DNA of 64,000 nt from CAVTWY01 sp963738615 (GCA_963738615.1 CAVTXI010000012.1:806001-870000), one strand, 5' to 3'. Positions 16,644 through 28,620 are shown, counted from the first letter of the stretch. Notes: a model not told the origin generated them from the sequence alone. Numbers and translations are program-made.

Positions 16644-17513
16644 ATGACCCACCGCAACGAGTCATTGCCGATCGGCGCAGCGCCGGATCTTGTCGACCCG
16701 GAACTCGCGCCGCTGCTTACGGAGCCCATGGCTTCGGCCCTGGCCAGCGCGGCGCCGAACCCGCACGGCGTACACGCGAACCTGCGTGCACGCTTGGCCG
16801 AGCGCACGGCTGCGTCGCGCGCGACCACCTCGCGGATGATTACGCGCCGCCGCTCGCGCCTCCAGGCTCAGTCGCCATCACAGTCGCCATCACCCGGCGT
16901 GAAGCTGAGCATGCTGTACGCCGCCGAGCCGTCGCGTGCGCCACGGCCCGGCGAGCCGCTTCGCGCATGGTTGGTGGAACTGGCGCCGCGTGCGTCGTGG
17001 GTCGGCCCCGACGCCGCTTCACACCGCGAGTGGTTGGTGGTGCGCGGCACCGCGCGCATCGGCACACAGTGGCTCGCCGAGCGCGACTACCACGTCGCCC
17101 CCGAGGGCAGCCCGGCGCAAGCGCTGCACAGCGACGAAGGGGCCCTGCTCTTCCTGCGCGAGTCCGCCGTTCCGGCGTCGACACACGATGCGGCGTTCAC
17201 GGTGCTTGATCGTGAAGCCGGCTGGCCAGCGTTCGTTCCCGGCATTCAGCGCCGCGTGTTATGGCAGCGGGACGGGCAAGCGGCGATGCTGTACTACGCG
17301 CAGCCCGGCTCCAACGTACCAATGCACAGCCACGGGCACGACGAAGAGTGCCTGATGGTGCAAGGCGAACTTTTCCTCGACGACGTGCTGCTGCAGGTGG
17401 GCGACTATCAGCTCGCACCCGCGGGCACGGGCCATCGCATCACCGCGACCGACACCGGCGTGGTGATCTACGCCCACGGAGATCTGGACTTGAGATTTCT
17501 GCAGGGAGACTGA
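16644..17513 (+). CDS. Double-cupin protein, ChrR-type putative anti-sigma partner
   Basis: A 289-residue protein with two cupin halves. The first, at about residues 90-175, is degenerate and has lost most histidine ligands (AWLVELAPRASWVGP, EWLVVRGTARIG). The second, at about 190-285, keeps the metal site (VPMHSHGHDEECLMVQGE, then GTGHRITATDTG). The N-terminal 85 residues are helical and basic (NLRARLAERTAASR) but lack the Cys/His zinc signature of classical ZAS anti-sigma domains. It begins 29 bp after the ECF sigma gene and is its most probable regulator. If it is an anti-sigma factor it must bind sigma without the usual zinc site; this is inferred from position and ChrR homology. Confidence 0.8.
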   Translation: MTHRNESLPIGAAPDLVDPELAPLLTEPMASALASAAPNPHGVHANLRARLAERTAASRATTSRMITRRRSRLQAQSPSQSPSPGVKLSMLYAAEPSRAPRPGEPLRAWLVELAPRASWVGPDAASHREWLVVRGTARIGTQWLAERDYHVAPEGSPAQALHSDEGALLFLRESAVPASTHDAAFTVLDREAGWPAFVPGIQRRVLWQRDGQAAMLYYAQPGSNVPMHSHGHDEECLMVQGELFLDDVLLQVGDYQLAPAGTGHRITATDTGVVIYAHGDLDLRFLQGD

Positions 17514-17522
17514 GGCAGGTCG

Positions 17523-18395
17523 CTAAGCCACGGCGTCAGCCGTCTGGCGCGTCAGCAGCGCAAGCACCTGCGCCAGTTCCTGGCGCATCTGGCGGCGGTC
17601 GATGATCATGTCGATCGCACCTTTGGACAGCAGGAACTCGGCACGCTGGAAACCTTCGGGCAGCTTTTCGCGCACGGTGTTCTCGATCACGCGCGGCCCC
17701 GCGAAACCGATCAGTGCGCCGGGCTCGGCGATGACCACGTCGCCCACGAACGCGAACGACGCCGACACGCCGCCCATCGTCGGGTCGGTCAACACGCTGA
17801 TGTAGGGCAGCTTGGCTTTCGCCAGCAGCGTCAGCGCGGCATTCGTCTTGGCCATTTGCAGCAGGCTGAACAAGCCCTCTTGCATGCGCGCGCCGCCGGT
17901 GGCGGTGAAGCACACGAAAGGCACCTTCTGGTCGATGGCGGTTTCGACACCGCGAACGAAACGTTCGCCGACGACCGAACCCATCGAGCCACCCATGAAG
18001 TCGAACTCGAAACACGCGGCCACCAGCGGCATGCTCATGACCGAGCCGCCCACCACGACCAGCGCGTCGGTCTCTCCGGTGGTTTCCAGCGCGTGGCGCA
18101 GGCGGTCGGAGTAGCGCTTGCTGTCGCGGAACTTCAGCGGGTCGACCGGCAATACTTCCTGGCCGACTTCATAGCGGCCTTCGGCGTCCATCAGCGCATC
18201 GAGCCGCGCCCGTGCGCCCACGCGATGGTGATGGCTGCACTTGGGGCACACCGCCAGGTTCTGCTCGAGGTCGGTCGCGTACAGAACCGTCTCGCACTGC
18301 GGGCACTTGATCCACAAACCTTCGGGGACCGAACGACGCGTGTCGGGGTCGGTGTGCTGGATCTTCGGCGGCAGGAGCTTTTCGAGCCAACTCAT
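17523..18395 (-). CDS. accD: Acetyl-CoA carboxylase carboxyltransferase subunit beta
   Basis: A 290-residue AccD. The N-terminal zinc ribbon is present (CPQCETVLYATDLEQNLAVC and PKCSHHH, near residues 34-57). The crotonase-like carboxyltransferase core contains CFTATGGARMQEG and the PTMGGVSASFA oxyanion region, then GFAGPRVIENTVREKLPEGFQ. With AccA it transfers carboxyl from biotin-BCCP to acetyl-CoA in the first step of fatty acid synthesis. It is the last gene of the truA-trpF-trpB-trpA-accD block, 33 bp after trpA, as in many Burkholderiales. folC, which usually follows, is not present here; a convergent cupin gene ends 9 bp away. Confidence 0.97.
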   Translation of the reverse strand: MSWLEKLLPPKIQHTDPDTRRSVPEGLWIKCPQCETVLYATDLEQNLAVCPKCSHHHRVGARARLDALMDAEGRYEVGQEVLPVDPLKFRDSKRYSDRLRHALETTGETDALVVVGGSVMSMPLVAACFEFDFMGGSMGSVVGERFVRGVETAIDQKVPFVCFTATGGARMQEGLFSLLQMAKTNAALTLLAKAKLPYISVLTDPTMGGVSASFAFVGDVVIAEPGALIGFAGPRVIENTVREKLPEGFQRAEFLLSKGAIDMIIDRRQMRQELAQVLALLTRQTADAVA

Positions 18396-18428
18396 GGGGT
18401 GGTTCCTTTTGGTCTGCGCGACTGCGCA

Positions 18429-19240
18429 TCATCGAGTGGCGGCGGGCCGCGCGTCAAGCGCCGCGCGGATGTCGGCCACGAAAGCCGCTGCGCAGTCTGC
18501 CACCTCGCCCCTCGGCTGCGACTGCAATCGTTGCACCAATGCCGAACCGATCACGACCGCGTCGGCAACCTCGGCAACGGCTCTCGCCGTGGCGCCATCG
18601 CGAATGCCGAAGCCCACGCCGACAGGCAGACTCACGTGACGGCGGATGCGCGGCAGCATGTTCGCGACGCCCGCCACATCGAGGTGACCCGCACCGGTCA
18701 CGCCCTTCAGCGACACGTAGTAGACGTAGCCGCTCGCAACCTTGGCGGTACGCGCGATGCGTTCGTCGGTCGACGTGGGCGCGAGCAGGAAGATCGGGTC
18801 GATGCCGTGCTGTTTCAATGAGTTGGCGAAATCTTCGCAAGCCTCGGGCGGGTAGTCGACGATCAACAAGCCGTCGACGCCCGCGGCTTTCGCATCGGTG
18901 ACGAAGCGTGCTTGGCCGTAGCGCTCGACCGGATTCGCATAGCCCATCAACACGACCGGCGTCGCGTCGTCGATGCGACGGAAGTCACGCACCATCTGTA
19001 GACAGTGCGACAGGCCGATGCCGCGCGCCAGCGCTCGTTCGCTCGCCTGCTGGATCACGGGGCCATCAGCCATCGGGTCGGAGAACGGCACACCCAGCTC
19101 GATCACGTCGGCGCCAGCTCGCGCCATCGCCACCATGATGTCGGGCGTGGCGTCGGCGTAGGGGTCGCCCGCAGTCACGTACGGGATCAAGGCCTTGCGA
19201 CCTTGCGATCGCAACTTGTTGAAGACGTTGACGATGCGGC

Positions 19241-19244
<4 letters not shown>
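18429..19244 (-). CDS. trpA: Tryptophan synthase alpha chain
   Basis: A 271-residue TrpA starting at the ATG that overlaps the trpB stop (ATGA at 19241-19244). The TIM barrel contains PYVTAGDP, the catalytic Glu in ELGVPFSDPMADGP with the neighbouring Asp, VLMGYANP, DYPPE and the phosphate-binding GVGFGIRDG. It cleaves indole-3-glycerol phosphate to indole and glyceraldehyde 3-phosphate and channels indole to TrpB. The much longer upstream open frame lies inside trpB and is an artefact. Regulation is presumably with the operon; no attenuator was seen. Confidence 0.97.
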
Positions 19245-20506
<1,262 letters not shown>

Positions 20507-20547
20507 CGACGTTCGTCGACGCTCATGCGAAGGAGTGAGATCGAGCT

Positions 20548-21198
20548 TCAGGAACCCGCGTCGGCGACACGCGCGTCGGCCTCGCGCACCGCGTCGCAGA
20601 ACCGGCGGATGAGATCGGGGCTTTTTACGCCCCTCGATTGCTCGACGCCGGAACTGACGTCAACGGCATGCGGCCGCAGCCGCATCACGCCATCGATCAC
20701 GTTGGCAGCATTCAACCCACCAGACAAAACGAGGGGAATGCGAACGCCGGTTGTGGGCACCAGTGACCAATTGAAGACCTTGCCGCCGCCTCCGTAGCCT
20801 TCGACAGGAGCGTCGAGTACGAGGCCGGCCGCGCTTTTGAAGCGCTGGGACCAGTCTAACAAGTCGACCCCCTGCTTCATCGACACGGCGCGCATGTACG
20901 GCCGGTGCACGGACTCGCAAAACGCGGGTGGCTCATCCCCGTGGAACTGAATCAGGGCCTGCGGCACCGCCAACAGAGCAGCGTCGATGGCGTCGTAGTC
21001 GGCGTTGACGAACAGCAGCACCGGCGTGACGAACGCTGGCAAGCGCCGCGCGAGTTCGCCCGCGCGCGCCGCGTCGACGTGGCGCGGGCTCTTGTCGTAC
21101 AGCACAAAGCCCACGGCGTCAGCGCCGGCTTCGACAGCCGCGTCGATATCGGCCTCGGTGCGAAGGCCACAGATCTTGATGCGAGTGCGTTCGGGCAT
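20548..21198 (-). CDS. trpF: Phosphoribosylanthranilate isomerase
   Basis: A 216-residue TIM barrel. KICGLRTEADIDAAVEAGAD carries the catalytic cysteine, GFVLYDKSPRHV follows, LDAPVEGYGGGGKVFNW carries the catalytic aspartate and phosphate contacts, and LSGGLNAANV and DVSSGVEQSRGVK complete the phosphate site. It catalyses the Amadori rearrangement of phosphoribosylanthranilate in tryptophan synthesis. It lies 36 bp after truA and just ahead of trpBA, the standard betaproteobacterial arrangement with trpF away from trpE/G/D/C. Confidence 0.97.
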   Translation of the reverse strand: MPERTRIKICGLRTEADIDAAVEAGADAVGFVLYDKSPRHVDAARAGELARRLPAFVTPVLLFVNADYDAIDAALLAVPQALIQFHGDEPPAFCESVHRPYMRAVSMKQGVDLLDWSQRFKSAAGLVLDAPVEGYGGGGKVFNWSLVPTTGVRIPLVLSGGLNAANVIDGVMRLRPHAVDVSSGVEQSRGVKSPDLIRRFCDAVREADARVADAGS

Positions 21199-21234
21199 AC
21201 AACGACCGGTTCGACGACCGATGCGACGACGCGA

Positions 21235-22170
21235 TCAGTCAGGGTGCTGCGGCATCCAGGCCTGCGCGTCGGCAGGTGTGTCGGGGATGCCGTGCCGCGC
21301 ATCGTACGACGGGCCGAGAAAGTAAAGCCCGTCGGCAGAGAAGGTCGGCGCTGCAGCGGCGCGCGAGCGTGCGGCCAGCACCTCGAGCATCCACGAAGGC
21401 GCATGTCGACCCTGGCCGATCGCCAGCAGCGTGCCCATGATGTTGCGCACCATGTGATGCAGGAACGCGCTGGCCTCGAAGTCGAAGTGCCAGTAGCGCC
21501 CAACGCCGACCCTGCGGACATCGACGCGCCGCAGGTCCTTCACGGGCGACGCGGCCTGGCACTGCGCGGCGCGGAACGACGTGAAGTCGTGCGTGCCCAC
21601 AAGCATCGCCGCGGCCTCGCGCATCGCGTCGAGGTCGAGTGGCCTGACAGCGGCGCGCGGCCGTTCCGAAGCCGCTGACGCGCCCCCTCGGGGGGCAGCG
21701 AGCGGCAGCGAGCTCGGGGGCCCAATCACCCAGCCCACCAGCCCGCTCTCGAGCGACGGGCGCACCGGCGACTCGAGAACCACGTAGCGATACGCGCGAC
21801 CGCGTGCACTGGCGCGTGCGTGGAAGTCGCGGGTCACCGGCACGCACCACTGCACCGCAACGTCGTGCGGCAGGTATCGGTTGGTGCCGCGCACCCACGA
21901 GGACATGTCGCGCTCGACCCGTGGGTCGACATGCACCACCTGCTGCACGGCATGCACGCCGGTGTCGGTGCGGCCGGCGCAGACGGTCACGACACGGTCT
22001 GCACCGACGAAGCGCGACAGCGCGGCTTCGAGCACGTCTTGCACCGTGCGCCCGCCGGCTTGGCTTTGCCACCCCTGGTAGGCGGTGCCGCGGTATGCAA
22101 TCCCCAGCGCGATACGCCCGTTGTGCTCACGGCCATCGCAGCGATCGACAGCCAAAGACGAATCACTCAC
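21235..22170 (-). CDS. truA: tRNA pseudouridine38-40 synthase with in-frame repeat insertion
   Basis: A 311-residue TruA, longer than the usual 260-280. The catalytic aspartate is in CAGRTDTGVHA; other family landmarks are LGIAYRGTAYQGWQ, the DFHARASARGRAYRY stretch, FTSFRAAQCQAASPVK and HHMVRNIMGTLLAIG. It makes pseudouridine at positions 38-40 of tRNA anticodon arms. Between GLVGWV and RPLDLDAM it carries 27 extra residues rich in Ala, Pro, Ser and Arg, encoded by an 81-bp palindromic repeat (21646-21726). The reading frame is kept, so the enzyme is probably functional with an added surface loop. It lies downstream of fimV and upstream of trpF. Confidence 0.95.
   Translation of the reverse strand: MSDSSLAVDRCDGREHNGRIALGIAYRGTAYQGWQSQAGGRTVQDVLEAALSRFVGADRVVTVCAGRTDTGVHAVQQVVHVDPRVERDMSSWVRGTNRYLPHDVAVQWCVPVTRDFHARASARGRAYRYVVLESPVRPSLESGLVGWVIGPPSSLPLAAPRGGASAASERPRAAVRPLDLDAMREAAAMLVGTHDFTSFRAAQCQAASPVKDLRRVDVRRVGVGRYWHFDFEASAFLHHMVRNIMGTLLAIGQGRHAPSWMLEVLAARSRAAAAPTFSADGLYFLGPSYDARHGIPDTPADAQAWMPQHPD
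21646..21726. repeat. REP-like palindromic element inserted in frame within truA
   Basis: This 81-bp stretch contains GCGCCCCCTCGGGGGGC and GAGCTCGGGGGCCC, G/C-run inverted repeats of a kind I recall as widespread, mostly intergenic, in Comamonadaceae and relatives. It adds exactly 27 codons at a point where other TruA proteins have none. The boundaries were set by comparing the protein with the usual TruA pattern (WV followed directly by RPLD). Confidence 0.7.
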
Positions 22171-22289
22171 CGGACCCCCAAAAAGAATCGCTCACCGTGT
22201 GATAACAACACACGATGAGCGATGGGGATGGACGATGGGGATTCAGGGGGTCGTCGCGGCCGATCGGCGCCGATCGGCCGTGATGACGA

Positions 22290-25197
22290 TCAGGACGCGA
22301 GGCGGTCGAGCATGCCCTGAGCGCGCGCCTTGATCTCGCCCTTCGCCTTGCCGATCACTTCCTCGAGCAGGTCACGCGCACCGTCGAGGTCACCAATCTG
22401 GCGGAACTCTTCGGCCAGTTCGATCTTGCGCACGAGCGGATCGCCCGTCTCGAAGCTCGACGGAAGGCCAAGGTCCGAAGGCGCCGAAGTCGTGCTCTCG
22501 CGCAAACATCGCGTCGGCATCGTTCAGCGTCATCGGGCCGCTGTCCGACTTCACGCCCGGCCGCTTGGGCAGGTCGAGCGTGATGCCGCTGAGGTCGAAC
22601 TCCATCGCTTTCGAAACACTCGCGTCCTGCGAATCACCGATCGGCACGCGGTTGAGATCAGCGATGGTCGGCAGCGCGGGCGAAACATGCATCACCGCAG
22701 GAGTCGAAGACGACGGCGGCATCGCCGGCAGCGGCGGAATCACGGGGACGATCGGCTGCGTGTCTTCGAGGTGGATCGGCTTGCTGGCGAAGTCGAGGTC
22801 AACGTCGGACAGCCGCTGCGTGTCGAGCATCGTGGCCTGCTGGGTCGCGACCTGGGTCTGCTGCATGGTCGTGGCGCTCAGCAGCTCTTTGCCGCCCATC
22901 GCCGCGCCGGCAGCCGACATCGCGGGCTTGCCACCCGGGCGATACAGCACGTTCTCGGGGTCGATCTGCGCGCCCAGCTCTTGCGCTTTGGCCCACTCCT
23001 CGCCTTCGCCTTTGGTCAGCGAATGCAGCTGCGTGGCCAGCAGTTCGAAGCCCTTTGTGTCACGCCGCTTGGCGTAAACCTCGAGCAGCTTGGTGCGGAT
23101 CGCAAGGCGGTCGGGGTTGGTCCGCATCGCCTCTTTAAGGATCTCTTCGGCCTGCAGATCGCGACCGTAAGCGAGGTACACGTCGGCTTCCGCCACGGGG
23201 TCGACGTCACCGATCGCATCGAGCTGGCTGAGCGAGTACGACATCGACGACGAAGCGCCCGTCGCATCGCGCGTGTCGATGCGCTGGCCACCGCTGGCGC
23301 CGAAGAACGAATCAGGCTGAAGTCGGCTCTCGAGGAACGACGTCTCGCCACCTTCGGACTGCTTGCGGCGACGCCGCATCGCCCAGAAGGCACCGACGCC
23401 GGCGACGGCAAGCAGGCCCACCCCGGGCAGCAGGTACGGGCCGTCGGCAAGTTCACCAAGCAGACCCCGCTCGGCTGCCGGCGCCTTCGCGGCAGGCTTG
23501 GGAGCAACTGGGGCCGGCGCTGGCGCAGCCGCAACAGGAGCGGGCGCGGGCGGAGGGGGCGGCGGTGGCGTGACCGGCGGCGCAGGCGGTGCAGCAACCA
23601 CGGGGGGTGGCGCGGGCGCCACGACGGGTGCGGGCGGTGTGGCGGCCGCTGCGGCCTTTGCAGCCGCAGCCGCAGCTGTCTTCGCCGCAGCCTCGGCCGC
23701 CGCCTTCTTTGAAGCCTCGGCTGCTGCTGTCTTCGCGGCCTCGGCCGCTGCCGTCTTCGCGGCCTCAGCCGCTGCTGTCTTTGCGGCCTCAGCCGCTGCT
23801 GTCTTTGCGGCCTCAGCCGCTGCTGTCTTCGCGGCCTCGGCCGCTGCTGTCTTTGCAGCCTCAGCCGCTGCCGTCTTTGCAGCCTCAGCCGCTGCTGCCG
23901 CTGCCGTGGCAGCAGGCGCAGTGACGCCAACCTTGGGCGTGGAAGATGTCGATGTCGAGCCGCTCGTACCTGCTTGGAGCTTCTTCAACTCTTCGAGGTT
24001 GCGCTTAAGTTCGGCCGTGCGCGTCGTCAAATCCTTGCTCTCGGTGTCCTTCGACACTTTCGTCTCGGGTGAGGCCGAGGTTCCAGAGCCGGGGCGGTTC
24101 AAGGTGAGCTTGTCGGCCGTCAGCGGAGCGGGCTTGGAGTCCTGCACGCGGGCTTCGATCCGGCCGGCTGCGCTGCGAAGCGCTTCTTCGGCCTTGGCAA
24201 CCGACGTGCCCTGGGCCAGCCGCTCGCGATACAACGCAAAGTCACGGGCCTGCGCCTGAATCACTTGCCGGGCTTCGGTGTTTGCCACCGACTGCGCATC
24301 GGCGGCCGACGGCACCTTCAACACCGTGCCGTTCTTGAGCAGATTCATGTTCTGCCCGATGAACGCGTCGCTGTTGCTGCGCAGAAGCGCCACGAGCATC
24401 TGATCGAGCGACACGCCCTCAGGACGCGTGATACCGGCAACCCGCGACAGCGTGTCGCCGGTTCGGACCTTGTATTCGTCGCCAGTAAATGCCTTAGTCG
24501 GCGCTCTCGGCGCAGCCGCCGGCTTCGGCGCCGCTGCCACAGGGGCTCGAGCTACCGGCGTCGGCGCTGGCGCACGCGCGACAGGTGCCGGTGCAGGTAC
24601 GGGCGCCGGTGCAGGCACCGGACGCGGGGCGGGAGCAACCGCCGCGGGCGCTGGTGTCGCAGCCGCAATCGGAGCAGGCGCAGGCGCCACGGGAGGCGGC
24701 GAGACCGCCGCGGCAGCCGCAGGTGCAGCCGACATCGCTGGCGCCACCGTCGGCGCGGGGGCCTGGGCTACGGCCGTGCGCGACGCGGGCGGGTCGAACA
24801 ACAAGGTGTACTCGCGCACCAGACGCCCATTGGCCCACTGGATCTCGAGGATCACGTCGACGAACGGCTCTTGAACCACGCGGTCGGTGGTCACGCGAAG
24901 GTAGGAGCGGCCGTCGGAGCGCTTCTGGACCGACGTCGTCACGGACGACAACACCGCGTTGTAGTCGACACCCGCGGCGCGATACGCCTCGGGCGGCGCA
25001 ACTCGCACGCGCAGCGACTGTGCCTCTTCGGGCGACAGACTCGTGATGTCGATCTCGGCGCGCATGTTCTCGCCAAGTGACGACTGCACGGCCAAGCGGC
25101 CAAGTCCCAATGCGCCCGCCTGCGAAGCTGCCAGCGCCAACGCGGCGGCGGCGATGCTGGACAAAGCGAATCGATGCAAGGGGTTCGTATGTTTCAA
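22290..25197 (-). CDS. fimV: FimV-like peptidoglycan-binding pilus assembly protein, one apparent frameshift near the 3' end
   Basis: A protein of about 968 residues after correction. It has a signal peptide (FALSSIAAAALALAASQAGA), the FimV N-terminal domain (LGRLAVQSSLGENMRAEIDI through YTLLFDPP), a Pro/Ala linker, and a LysM domain near residue 240 (DEYKVRTGDTLSRVA) for peptidoglycan binding. A long Ala-rich region of 8-residue repeats follows, then one transmembrane segment (YLLPGVGLLAVAGVGAFWAMRRR). The cytoplasmic C-terminus carries TPR-like helices (DVYLAYGRDLQAEEILKEAM) and the FimV C-terminal motif (DPLVRKIELAEEFRQIGD). The frame breaks at about 22475 (an extra G; TTCGGACCT where TTCGACCTT is expected), separating the last 60 residues. 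FimV supports type IV pilus secretin assembly and polar signalling. It sits between asd and truA as in other Burkholderiales. Confidence 0.93.
23719..23890. repeat. 24-bp tandem repeat in fimV (about seven copies)
   Basis: About seven near-perfect 24-bp units encode the 8-residue period AAEAAKTA, flanked by degenerate copies (EASKKAAA, EAAAKTAA). The units differ only at synonymous third positions (for example gcggcctcggcc versus gcagcctcagcc), so selection keeps the Ala/Glu/Lys helix while DNA drifts. Copy number is likely to vary between strains. Confidence 0.85.
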
Positions 25198-25479
25198 GAG
25201 ATGGCTCCCGTCGAGATGGTCCGGGGCCGTCGGCCCCGATCAGTGCGTGCCTAGGCACTGCGCCACAACGCGCGGCAACGGCGGTGGCATCGGGTTAGAT
25301 TTTCTTACTCGCGGCGGGCGCGACGCCCACCTTTCTCGCAACAAGTCTAACCCGCGTCGGCGGACCGGTCATAGTGCACACCAACTTGTGCTGATACGCG
25401 ACAAGCGGCCAAACGGGGACATGCGAATGCAACGTTATGCATGACCACGCAGCCCCGCCCGGTGCAGTACCAATCGCTC
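25198..25479. other. Intergenic region fimV-asd
   Basis: This 282-bp region carries no supportable gene. Reading toward fimV (minus strand) it holds a hairpin, CGGGGCC-gtc-GGCCCCG (25222-25238), about 25 bp before the fimV ATG. It is more likely an mRNA leader structure than a terminator, since no T-run follows. An AT-richer stretch (about 25295-25400) may contain the fimV promoter, but no convincing -35/-10 pair was found. asd ends at 25480 on the same strand. Confidence 0.5.
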
Positions 25480-26628
25480 TCACTTCTCGAGCAAGATGCG
25501 CAGCATGCGGCGCAGCGGTTCGGCCGCACCCCACAACAACTGATCACCGATCGTGAAGGCACCGAGGTAGGTCGGCCCCAATGCCAACTTTCGCACGCGC
25601 CCGACAGCGATATCCATCGTGCCGGTCACGGCCACCGGCGTCAGCTGACGGATGCTCGCTTCCTTCGTGTTGGGCACGAACTTCACCCATGCGTTGTCGT
25701 TCGCGATCATCTGCTCGATGTCGGACATCGGCACGTCCTGCTTCAGCTTGATCGTCAGCGCCTGGCTGTGGCAGCGCATGGCGCCAACGCGCACGCAGAT
25801 CGAGTCGATCGGCGTGGCCGGGATCGACGTGCCGAAACCCGGCCCGCGGCCCAAGATCTTGTTGGTCTCGGCACCGCCCTTCCACTCCTCGAGGCTCGTG
25901 CCATCGCCGCGATCGGCGTCGATCCACGGAATGAGGCTGCCACCCAACGGCACGAGGAAGTTCTCGGTCTGCGTCGCCGACAGCCCGCGCTGCGTGGCGG
26001 CGACGGCGCGGTCGATCTCGAGAATCGCCGACGCTGGGTCGTCGAGCAGCGGCTTCACCGCCGCGTTCAGCGTGCCGTACTGCGTCAGCAGCTCTCGCAT
26101 GTGCTGCGCACCGCCACCGCTGGCCGCCTGATACGTCGTGCAGGTCATCCACTCGACCAAGTCGGCCTTGAACAGCGCGCCCACGCCCATCAGCATGCAA
26201 CTGACCGTGCAATTGCCGCCGATGTAGTCCTTCACGCCCTTGGCGAGCGCGCTTCGGATCACGGGCATGTTCACCGGGTCGAGCACGATGACGGCGTCGT
26301 CGTTCATGCGCAGCGTTTTTGCGGCGTCGATCCAGTAGCCCTTCCAGCCCGCGGCCCGCAGCTTCGGGTAGACCGCCTTGGTGTACTCACCGCCCTGGCA
26401 GGTGATGACGACATCGCAGCGCTTCAGCGCGGCGATGTCATGGGCGTCGACGAGCTTCGTTTCGTTCTTCGCCATCGTCGGCGCGGCGCCGCCGGCATTC
26501 GACGTCGAGAAGAACAGTGGCTCGATCAGCGGGAAGTCGCCCTCGGCCTTCATGCGGTCCATCAGGACCGAGCCCACCATGCCGCGCCAGCCGACGAGGC
26601 CGACCAACGGGTTGTTCGCGAGTGCCAT
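25480..26628 (-). CDS. asd: Aspartate-semialdehyde dehydrogenase
   Basis: About 382 residues. An N-terminal NADP-binding region (LVGLVGWRGMVGSVLMDRM, then FFSTSNAGG) precedes the active-site Cys in GGNCTVSCMLMG. The substrate region is TTYQAASGGGAQHM, and the histidine region is GAMRCHSQALTIKL. It reduces beta-aspartyl phosphate to aspartate semialdehyde for Lys/DAP, Met and Thr synthesis. The start at 26628 is decided by AAAGGTG six bases upstream. The gene lies between leuB and fimV, in conserved Burkholderiales order. Confidence 0.97.
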   Translation of the reverse strand: MALANNPLVGLVGWRGMVGSVLMDRMKAEGDFPLIEPLFFSTSNAGGAAPTMAKNETKLVDAHDIAALKRCDVVITCQGGEYTKAVYPKLRAAGWKGYWIDAAKTLRMNDDAVIVLDPVNMPVIRSALAKGVKDYIGGNCTVSCMLMGVGALFKADLVEWMTCTTYQAASGGGAQHMRELLTQYGTLNAAVKPLLDDPASAILEIDRAVAATQRGLSATQTENFLVPLGGSLIPWIDADRGDGTSLEEWKGGAETNKILGRGPGFGTSIPATPIDSICVRVGAMRCHSQALTIKLKQDVPMSDIEQMIANDNAWVKFVPNTKEASIRQLTPVAVTGTMDIAVGRVRKLALGPTYLGAFTIGDQLLWGAAEPLRRMLRILLEK

Positions 26629-26887
26629 CTCAATCACCTTTCATGCTGCGGACCCACCCTGTCACCACCGGCTCGATTCGCCGGGTGAGTCCATGAAAGT
26701 GGATGGGCGAGGCGAACCGGAGCTGACTAGCTCGTCGTTTTAATCGCAGTCGTCTTGGTCGCCAGGACGGCGCCCGTGCAGCCGAACGCGGCGCCGACCG
26801 GGAGGGCCGACGGCATCTCGAGGATGGCGCGAAAGGCTTGCATGACGAACGATTGTAAAGGTGCCGCCGACCGGACCATGACGTCCG

Positions 26888-27963
26888 CTACGTCCGCAAC
26901 GCATTCACCACCGCGTCACCCATCGCGCGCGTGCCAACCTTGCTCGAGCCAGCGGTTGCGATGTCGGCGGTGCGCAGGCCCTGCGCCAGCACGGCTTTCA
27001 CCGCGGCCTCGATGCGGTCGGCTGGCTCGGGCATCTGGAGCGTGTAGCGCAGCATCATCGCGGCCGACAGGATCGTCGCCAGCGGGTTCGCCACGCCCTT
27101 GCCGGCGATGTCGGGCGCGCTCCCGTGGCTGGGCTCGTACAGGCCCTTGCCATTCGCGTCGAGCGAAGCCGACGGCAACATGCCGATCGAGCCGGTCAAC
27201 ATCGCCGCTTCGTCGCTGAGGATGTCGCCGAACATGTTGCCGGTGACGATCACGTCGAAGGCTTTCGGCGCCTTCACGAGCTGCATCGCCGCGTTGTCGA
27301 CGTACATGTGGTCGAGCGCCACGTCGGGGTACTGCGCGTGCACCTCGGTCACCACGTCCTTCCAGAACTGGAAGGTCTCGAGCACGTTGGCCTTATCCAC
27401 GCTCGTCAGCTTGCCGCGGCGTTGGCGGGCGGCGCGAAAAGCCACGTGCGCAATGCGCTCGATTTCCGGGCGGCTGTAGCGCATGGTGTCGAAGGCTTCT
27501 TCCGCACCGGGGAAGTGGCCATCGACCGCCGTGCGTCGCCCGCGCGGTTGGCCGAAGTAGATGTCACCCGTCAGCTCGCGGATGATCAGGATGTCGAGCC
27601 CCGCAACCAGCTCGGGCTTCAGGCTCGACGCATCCGTCAACTGCTCATAACAAAGCGCCGGGCGGAAATTGGCGAAAAGCCCGAGATGCTTGCGCAGTCC
27701 GAGGATCGCCTGCTCGGGCCGCAGAGGCCGATCGAGCTTGTCGTACTTCCAGTCGCCGACCGCGCCGAACAGGATCGCATCGGCGCGTTTGGCAAGCTCG
27801 AGCGTCGCCGGCGGCAGCGGATGGCCCGCAGCTTCGTAAGCGGCGCCGCCGACGGGCGCATGCTCGAAGCGAAGGTCGAGCTTCAGCGCTTCGAGCACGC
27901 GAAGCGCTTCGGCCATGATTTCAGTGCCGATGCCGTCACCGGGCAGGACTGCGATGAGTTTGG

Positions 27964-27967
<4 letters not shown>
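26888..27967 (-). CDS. leuB: 3-isopropylmalate dehydrogenase
   Basis: A 359-residue LeuB starting at the ATG that overlaps the leuD stop (ATGA). VLPGDGIGTEIM opens the dinucleotide fold, RELTGDIYFGQPRG holds the substrate arginines and tyrosine, VDKANVLETFQFWKDV and DHMYVDNAAMQL hold the catalytic Lys and metal-binding Asp residues, and GSAPDIAGKGVANPLATI is the NAD-binding loop. It oxidises and decarboxylates 3-isopropylmalate to 2-oxoisocaproate in leucine synthesis. The open frame extends upstream through leuD but without family similarity. Confidence 0.97.

Positions 27968-28616
<649 letters not shown>

Positions 28617-28620
<4 letters not shown>

Noticed and set aside
26727..26843. A 38-codon minus-strand ORF between leuB and asd (MQAFRAILEMPSALPVG...)
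   Set aside because: No ribosome site, no signal peptide and no recognised family; it could be chance in GC-rich DNA.
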